From Hemileia vastatrix (taxonomy: Eukaryota > Basidiomycota > Pucciniomycetes > Pucciniales > Zaghouaniaceae), in NCBI GenBank assembly GCA_030280995.1, contig JASXTE010000011.1, forward strand, positions 4,050,501-4,114,500: a DNA stretch of 64,000 nt, read 5' to 3'. The notes under the pieces were generated by a model, which saw only the letters and a list, made by a program, of their open reading frames with translations, was not told the origin of the DNA and searched no databases. Position numbers and translations under genes: made by a program. Position 1 is the first letter of the stretch. Every line of letters begins with the position of its first letter. Below, piece after piece: positions 57,701-64,000 of this stretch.

Positions 57701-58354
57701 TTGGCCAAATTGGCTTATAATAACTCAACTCATTCTTTGACACAACAATCTCCTTTCAAAACTGTTTATGGAAGACATCCTCGATTCAACTCAATCCATG
57801 TAGGAACTAATCATCCTGCAGAACATTATCTTCAAACCATATCACAACTCCAAGAGTAACTTAAATCAAATTTGGAATTAGCAATTCGAAGGTACAAGGA
57901 TCAGGCCGACAAACATCGACAATCAGCTCCTTCTTTCAAGCCAGGTGACAAAGTATGGCTCGACGCACGAAAAATTTGAACAACTTGACCATCAAAGAAA
58001 CTGGCTGAAAAACTCTTAGGACCATTCGAAATTGACTCTGAAGTCTCTAAAACTGCATTTCGACTCAAGCTACCTCCCAAATGGCAGGCTATTCACCCTG
58101 TTTTCCACGTATCTCTCCTGGAACTGGCTCAAGAAACATACCCAGGCAAGAACCAACCTCCTCCAGAACCGGTTGAAGTAGAAGACTATCTAGAGTGGGA
58201 AGTAAGCCGTATCCTTGATTCAAGAATGCGCAAGGGGAAACTTCAATACCTCGTGGAATGGGAAGGCTTCCATGATGATTCAGGCAAAACATCCTGGGAT
58301 CCAGCCATCAATGTTTCTAACACCCCTGAACTCCTAAAATTTTTTTCATCTTAA
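54748..58354 (+). pseudogene. pol: Element F pol with chromodomain
   Basis: Protease LIDSGAS, reverse transcriptase VDYRKLK and YLDD, RNase H TDASNYA, integrase core (SMDF, SDRGSLF) and chromodomain (EWEVSRIL, LVEWEGF, SWDP), ending NTPELLKFFSS at TAA 58352-58354. This gives the natural pol end that element A has lost to its solo LTR. Stops include TAA in the protease-reverse transcriptase linker (54972-54974), the TGA after QVL shared with A, and several later ones. Not functional. Confidence 0.9.
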
Positions 58355-59215
58355 ATATCCTTTAAAACCAAAACCTTAAAACTCACTTTTATTTTTTCTC
58401 TTCTTTATCTTTTTTTATTTTCTGTTTCTTAAAATTCTAAAACTTCTTCTCTTTAAAATCTAAAATACCTTTACCTCTAAAAAATTTCCTTATTTTCTTT
58501 TCTTCTTCTTTCTTTTTTTTCAAAAAAAAGTTTTCAACCTTCTTCAAAAATAAAAAAAATTAAGTTGAAATTAAATTAAATTAAATTAAATTTAAATTAA
58601 ATTAAAATTAAAATTAAATTAAAAAAAATAAAAAAATAAAATAAAATAAAAATCTTAAAAAACAATAAATTCCTTTAAATTTTCTTTTCTCTTTTCTTTA
58701 TTTCTTTATCTTCAAACTATAAAAATTTTCCACAAACTCAATACGACAATCTTTCTCAAACTTCACTTCAACCTTTAAATCTCTCTGTTAAAATTCTTAA
58801 AACAAATTACTTCTTTCTTTCAAATTCTTTTCTTCTCTTCTTTTCTTCTTTCTTTTCAAATAACCAAAATTCCTCAAAACTTCAATAAATGAACTTTCAC
58901 AAATAACAATTTTTTTTCATTAAATTTCCATGTCAAACAAAATTATTTCAATCAACTATTTCTTTTTTTCTTACTTAAATTTTTCTTTTCAAAATTTAAA
59001 CTAAAATTCCTTCAATTAAATATTCTTTCTTTTCTTCTTTCAAAATTTAAAACAAAATTTTATTTAAATCTTTTTCTTTCTTTTCTTTTTCTCTCAAAAT
59101 ATTATAAAAATAAATATTAAAATTTTAAATAAAATAACAAAATAAAAATAACTAAATATACAAATTGTTTCTACTTTTCTTTCCTCTTTCTTTCTTTTCC
59201 TTTTTTCCTTCCATT
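58355..59215 (-). repeat. Pyrimidine-rich tract of element F
   Basis: C/T-rich on the plus strand (TTCTTTTCTTCTTT type) with an AAATTAAATT repeat. It corresponds in place and strand to the purine tract 4509-5523 of A. No gene. Confidence 0.8.
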
Positions 59216-60224
59216 TTAAATTCTCTCCTTTATTTTCTCTCGAACCAATCCCTTCACCTTCTCCAAAATCACCCTTATTTCTTCCCTACATTTCTCAAAA
59301 ACCTCCTCCTCTCCTACCGGTACCACTTCCCCAATTTCCAGTAATTCTTCGGCCACGTCGAAGGAGGCAGCATCGACAATCTTATTGACTTCATTGCTTA
59401 AATCTTCAATAAACCTAGCTCGTTGACCCTGGCAAGGTTTTCCCAACCATACCTGGTCAAGAGTCTCTTCATTATCCTCCCTTGAGGCAATCACTGGTAA
59501 ATGTTCTTTGGTAGGGATCAACGGCGCCACCCCAACAATGGCCACTTCCACAGCAGTGGTTTCCACAATAGGAGCTCCCACACTTGAGGCTTCCGTGATG
59601 ACATCGAAATTCTAATTCATACGGTCATCAGTAATATTTTTCTTTGTAAAATAAAATTAAAGTAAAATAAAATAAAAGCAAACTTACTTCGAACATCTGA
59701 TCAGCCTCTAGAAATAACTTCGATGTGACTTCCACTGGCACTTCTTTTTCTTCTTTGTCATCTTTGATGACCATCCGCCGCTTCTTTGGCGTCCGCCTTG
59801 AAATGGGGACTTCCTCCTCATCTTCCTCCACCTCCTATTCTACCCTTTGCTTTTTACCATTGGCTTGGGTTACCCAGGTCACCATGGTGTCTTCAACTTC
59901 CTCCTCGGCTGCTTCTGTTTGATCATCCCCAATCAACACGTCCCATATGTCTTCGACCACTTCTTTGGTCTTTGGTATTACCCAATATTTTGTCTTGGTA
60001 AACCTTTGTTTGATGTCAGAGTTTTTTGCTAAAGCATCGCACGCCACCCGTCTCCATCGGCAAAACTTGCATTTCTGGTGAGGACCTCGAGTAGCCATGC
60101 TTTCAACACAAAAGTATTCCATCGTTTCACAAGCTGTGCATGCTTGGGAATACTGTCGGGTAATGAGCCCACCATCCACTTTGGGGTGAGGAGGCGTGGG
60201 AGCTGGAGTTGGACAAGTTGACAT
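59216..60224 (-). pseudogene. Antisense accessory gene of element F
   Basis: Exon 1 60224-59688 and exon 2 59611-59216 join in phase 0 across a 76-bp intron with GTAAGT donor at the same codon as in A and acceptor GAATTAG. About 310 codons. The cluster CTAC, C, CKFC, C keeps the CX2CX6CX12CX2CX6C spacing and a basic CRWRRVAC half. The linker keeps an acidic run and PKKRR. The C-terminus keeps EVVPV and EKCREEI and runs on to KERI. The only defect seen is TAG at 59835-59837 in the acidic run. While gag and pol of F are heavily broken, this frame is nearly clean, which hints at longer selection or a lower hit rate. Confidence 0.8.
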
Positions 60225-60303
60225 AATAATAAAAATAAACAAGAATTAAATGAAAGGGAAAATAGTGTGGGAAGAATATGTCTCACGCTCAACGGAGCTT
60301 GCA

Positions 60304-60311
60304 TTTTTATA
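60304..60311 (-). promoter_or_regulatory. TATA box of the F antisense gene
   Basis: TATAAAAA on the minus strand, 10 bp inside the 3' LTR after GCCCGGG and 80 bp before the ATG, the same arrangement as in A. Confidence 0.6.
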
Positions 60312-60321
60312 CCCGGGCATC

Positions 60322-60757
60322 TGTCACGCGCCACGTGACACTTGAGGCAAAAGCAGCTCATTAAATCAATAATTCAGAGGTCTAAATTCATACTTGAAGC
60401 GCAGAAAGCAATTCTACATAGCAACTGCAACTTTCCTTTGTGTACTCACTATTCAACCGCACTAGTCAAAACTCTAAATCTAAATTAGCCAATCTCTCAA
60501 TAGTGTGTGTTTCTAAATCTTAAATCTTTGATTATTGAGTTTCCAACCCTTTGTGAGATTTTAAGAATTTTAACATTACTTTTAAATTATATTAAAATTC
60601 TTCTCGAACATATCTCAAATCAGTAGCTCTTCCCTTGAGTCATCTTCGAATCACTTCCACAAACATTTTCTCTGTGCATTGAAGAAGTTTCTAAACTCCT
60701 CCCTCCATCTCACTTCCAGGAAGACCCTCGACCTTGTGCGTAGGTTGTCTGGTTACA
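60322..60757 (+). repeat. 3' LTR of element F, internally deleted
   Basis: Starts with the palindromic tip TGTCACGCGCCACGTGACA and ends TGGTTACA. At about 60509 it jumps from TAGTGTGTG to TTTCTAAATC, losing roughly 380 bp that include the TATA box and RNA start present in the 5' LTR. Confidence 0.88.
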
Positions 60758-62542
60758 AAGATTCTTTCTAAATATTAAATGAATTTTACAAACCAATAAA
60801 AATGTATTAAGAGTCCTATTAAAAGAAAAAAATTAATCAGTTTAATTGGTTTATTATCTGCTAAGATCACAAATTTAATTAGTCTATTGACAGACTCCCA
60901 CTAATAACAATTTTATGTTAAATTAGTGGTAAAAACTTTATCTGCAAAGATAACAAATTTAATTGGTCTATTGGCAGACTTTCACTAATAGCAATTATGT
61001 GTTAAATTAGTGGTTAATTTGTTGATTCAATATCACAATTTTATTATATAACAGGGCTTCTTTTTCTGATATCAATATATGAGTGACCCCAACCTGTTGT
61101 AATTATCCAAATATTTTTATAGGGATTTTATTAACTTGTAGCCTCTTTTTTGAATTTTTTACTTACTGGAAGATAACCAACAGAATTCTTGAGGAAAGGA
61201 CCCCAATTGTCAGGCTGAGGTCAAGTACAGAGACGTGAACTAGCTTGAATGGTCAGTTTTCTAGAAGATTTTAATGGTCCTATATGAATACTGTAGTACA
61301 AATCCAATAAGTATTAAAATATAACTCAATATAAGGGTCTCAGTAATTCTAATCTCACTAATTATATATGGCTTACAATCTTTATAGTTGGTAGAAAAAA
61401 AGATTTAATAAATTCAGATACTATTCAAAGACTTTATAAGTAATATTAATATGTATTGTAATTGTATTGGTTATATGTTTTAATTGTAATGATAAAGAAT
61501 AAAAAAATAAGATAAAAAACCTCCTCCTTTCATATACAGTTACTTCCCCAATTCCCCCTATGATTTACCAGCTCAATACACAGTTGATGACACATCATTA
61601 TAGCCAATAGAAATGTTCAGAACCAATAAGAGTGACTAGTAACATATTTAGAATGATTTCACCTGCCAGAATCCTGTAGTAATAGGGATAATTCATTAAA
61701 AATAAAGAATAAGCAAAAAAGAGAGTATATGTGTATTATACATTAATATAAAAGGCCAAAAAGGGAAAATTAAGAATAATTAATTCTTAATAATAAGGGG
61801 GATTAAAAGTAGAAATATTGGGGCTAATCATGACATTATACTACATGAAATCCCCATTCAAAAATAACCAAAATTGACTGAGAAACCACCAAAAACCCCC
61901 AAAATGGGCATGAGATGTGGGGTAACTACATGCAGTCCTTGAAAGACGCTTGCACAGGTAAATACTTGACTAATTTATGCATATTTAGGTGTGGTAGTGA
62001 ATTAAAGCGCCAAGAACGAGGTTATTAATGAAATTAGTGCATATAAGGAGGGTCAATGCATTTATAATTAAGCTAGGACACTAAATAAGCGCCTGTCACC
62101 TATTTTAGTGTGTTTCCCCACAGTGGGCATAGAATGTGGGGTAATTATAGTGTGAAAAATCTAAATTTGCTAAAAATTAAGCTATTCACACAGGAAAAGG
62201 GTAGGCAGTATGTGGCCAGTACACACAAGCCATTTCTGGCATAAAAACACCAAATTTGAAAAGTGTTATTTTTATGAATTTGAGAAGCCAAATAAATAGT
62301 CCTAATTAAGACAAATTGATCTGTCAAAGCGCATTTTTAATATTATTAAATTTATAGCGCATATAATCAACTTTAAAGTGTTTTAGAGCGCATTTCATGT
62401 TTTTTACATAAAACAATGAAAACAACAGCTTTAAGTGTACTTAAAAATTATGTAGCCTTATATATAAGGTTCTTAAGACTACTGTAACATATTACAACTT
62501 AATATTAAGTACATAAGACTTATAAAAACTGGATATATGGGT
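60758..62542. other. AT-rich intergenic stretch
   Basis: No frame on either strand. Contains a tandem duplication of about 77 bp (60854-60930 and 60938-61013) and, in 61850-62400, several AGCGC motifs and two GATGTGGGGTAA/GAATGTGGGGTAA segments. It could be a remnant of another LTR, but no partner is in the window. Confidence 0.5.
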
Positions 62543-63614
62543 TGTGGTCTTCCAACATTGGCAGGGGCCTTTGTTGTGTGGTTTGGCGCTGTTTGTGCAT
62601 GTCTTAATTGGCATCTGTTGAAGAATTGGGAGTTTTTCTAGTTTTATTCCTTGAATATTGTGACTTCAAGTATGTGGGTACTATCATTGGATAGCCCCGG
62701 TTTTTCTCTATATTTTATGTCACGATAATATTTTTCATATTCTAAGTTTTAAGGGGTCATTTCCTCATTTTTCAGTTACAAAAGATAGCTGTTTAATTTT
62801 GTTTTTCATGTTTTATGGGCTAACCTTGAGTCTTAGGGTTAAGTGCTTAGTACTATTAGGTAGGGCTAATTTAGCTCTATATTTCATGTCTCAATGTTGT
62901 TATAGTGTAATTCTGTGTTTTAAGGGTTTTAGTAGTTGTAGTGAATTTTTCCAAGTAGATTAGATGTTTTTATTGGTTTTCTGGCTTCAGGGAGGCTGGG
63001 CCGCTTCAGGCAGCCTGCCCGCCTCTAATTTAGAAGGTTGGGGAGCGCTTCTGGAGGGTTTCTGTTCAATTTGGCTGGTACAGGTGCCAAATTTGTTGGT
63101 GTGCATGGGCTCTTAGATAGTGGTCTGTGTGTACATAGTGAATAAGACAGTTTGGGGAAACTTTAATTATCATACAACCATCCGGAGGTGATATCCTTGT
63201 TCCTCACTCAGTTTTCACTGTTTTTGGCCACAATTGGCTGTGTTTGTTGCAAGGTTAGTTCTTCATTTAACTCATCTTTAGCAACAGGTTCTCTGGTATA
63301 GTCTTGCAAGCTATATCAAGTATTATTGCTGTCTCTGGTGTGGATTTTCAGCCTACATCAAGTATCTTTGCTTTCTCTGGTGTGGACATTGGTCTGCATT
63401 TCAGTTCTTTGGTCTGGTAGTCTGTCTGGGGACTACTTTCTTGGCTCATCAAGCAGTCAAGTGTGTTGAAAAAGGGGCTTTAGCAAACAGGAACCAACTT
63501 ACTTTAGCAAGTAAATATCACTCTATTTTTCTAAAGGGACAGGGGATTTTCTCTCTGGTTTTTCTCCAACTCCCTTGGTCAAGGCCTATAGCTAGTACTA
63601 TAGGATTGTCTACA
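62543..63614 (+). repeat. 5' LTR of element E
   Basis: 1072 bp, TGTGGTCTTCC...GATTGTCTACA, the same family as the D LTRs but on the plus strand. Followed by TTTC and the primer site TGGCGTGCAACGTGTGG (63619-63635). Confidence 0.9.
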
Positions 63615-63705
63615 TTTCTGGCGTGCAACGTGTGGTGAAAATTTCTAGTTCTTTGGAATCTCTGTTGTCTTTGGTTGGCTCTTTTTGGTGTTTTGGTCTG
63701 GAGGA

Positions 63706-64000
63706 ATGGCTTCTGGTTCCTCTATTCCTGTGGTGACTGTCAGTGGGGGAGATGGTCCTCCTGCTGTGATGGTCAAGGAGTGTGTTAGGATTAAAACTTG
63801 GGATGGTACCAAGTTTAATGGGGAGGATGTCAAGTGGTTTCTGGAGAAGTATGAAACTGCTGCTGGTGTGGATGGTGCTTTTTACCTGGACATGGTTAAG
63901 CAGATTATCTTCTTCATTGGTGATAGGGAAGTGGAGAAGGAGATTGTGGCCATGTCTGGCTGCAAGAAGAGGGATTGGAAGTTATTGTGTAGGGTGATGG
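63706..64000 (+). CDS. gag: Element E gag, N-terminal part
   Basis: 98 codons without a stop to the window end. Begins MASGSSIPVV and continues WDGTKFNGEDVKWF, DMVKQIIFFIGDREVEKE, closely matching D and C gag. With an intact LTR and primer site it may be the start of a full-length, younger element running to the right. Confidence 0.88.
   Translation, partial: MASGSSIPVVTVSGGDGPPAVMVKECVRIKTWDGTKFNGEDVKWFLEKYETAAGVDGAFYLDMVKQIIFFIGDREVEKEIVAMSGCKKRDWKLLCRVM

Larger units (their letters stand above)
52809..60757 (+). mobile_element. Element F: older relative of element A
   Basis: Plus-strand order: 5'-truncated LTR, self-complementary primer site, gag, pol with chromodomain, pyrimidine tract, antisense gene, 3' LTR with an internal deletion. 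Gene order and the antisense gene match A. Many stops, and many C-to-T or G-to-A differences at CpG relative to A. Confidence 0.92.

Noticed and set aside
53470..58354. Repeat-induced point mutation of ascomycete type
   Set aside because: The visible changes are at CpG, not mainly CpA, which fits methyl-CpG deamination better.
1..64000. tRNA or rRNA genes
   Set aside because: No cloverleaf with A and B boxes and no rRNA-like segment was seen by eye on either strand; a tRNA or rRNA model scan would settle it.

Overview
The window looks like nuclear DNA of a basidiomycete fungus with a transposon-swollen genome. It is AT-rich, has short spliceosomal introns (50-120 bp, GTAAGT...TAG), Ty3/gypsy retroelements of fungal type, Zn2Cys6-like zinc clusters and a Plavaka/CACTA-like transposase. 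The pol of elements A and F reminds me of elements in rust fungi (Pucciniales). That is from memory and is only a tentative placement. No intact ordinary host gene, tRNA or rRNA was seen.

Layout. 1-2710 and 11934-18092, plus an LTR split between 18093-18707 and 31263-31944, belong to a decayed Ty3/gypsy element (B, minus strand). Element A (2711-11933, minus, chromodomain Ty3/gypsy, TTCCC target duplication) sits inside B and itself holds a solo LTR (5529-6301, TTCAG duplication). Element C (18708-31262, minus) sits inside the B LTR. B lies next to a degenerate third gypsy reverse transcriptase (31945-33015). The stretch 34016-40016 holds a decayed SNF2 ATPase, an unknown convergent gene and a Plavaka-type transposase. 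The transposase is cut by element D (40017-52808, minus, same lineage as B and C). Element F (52809-60757, plus) is an older relative of A. A new element E of the D type (plus) starts at 62543 and runs off the window.

Two retroelement lineages are present. A and F have a chromodomain, short gag and a self-priming primer site complementary to the start of their own RNA. B, C, D and E have a long gag-protease and tRNA-type primer sites. In B, C and D the pol lies in the -1 frame behind a conserved stem structure, with slippery heptamers of HIV type in C and D; B has lost its heptamer.

The main discovery is that all five elements whose 3' region is visible (A, B, C, D, F) carry, between pol and the 3' LTR and on the opposite strand, intron-containing accessory genes. 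Their proteins have an N-terminal CX2CX6CX12CX2CX6C (Zn2Cys6-like) cluster, a disordered linker and a short C-terminal helical motif. D clearly has two such genes in tandem and B probably does. A second discovery is a family of about 22-25 nt hairpin modules (CAGTTTA followed by a 4-6 bp stem and a loop of usually 6 nt). They occur roughly forty times in B, C and D, in non-coding arrays and in frame inside pol. Their stems change while pairing is kept. B, C and D look like a lineage in which RNA structure is under strong selection.
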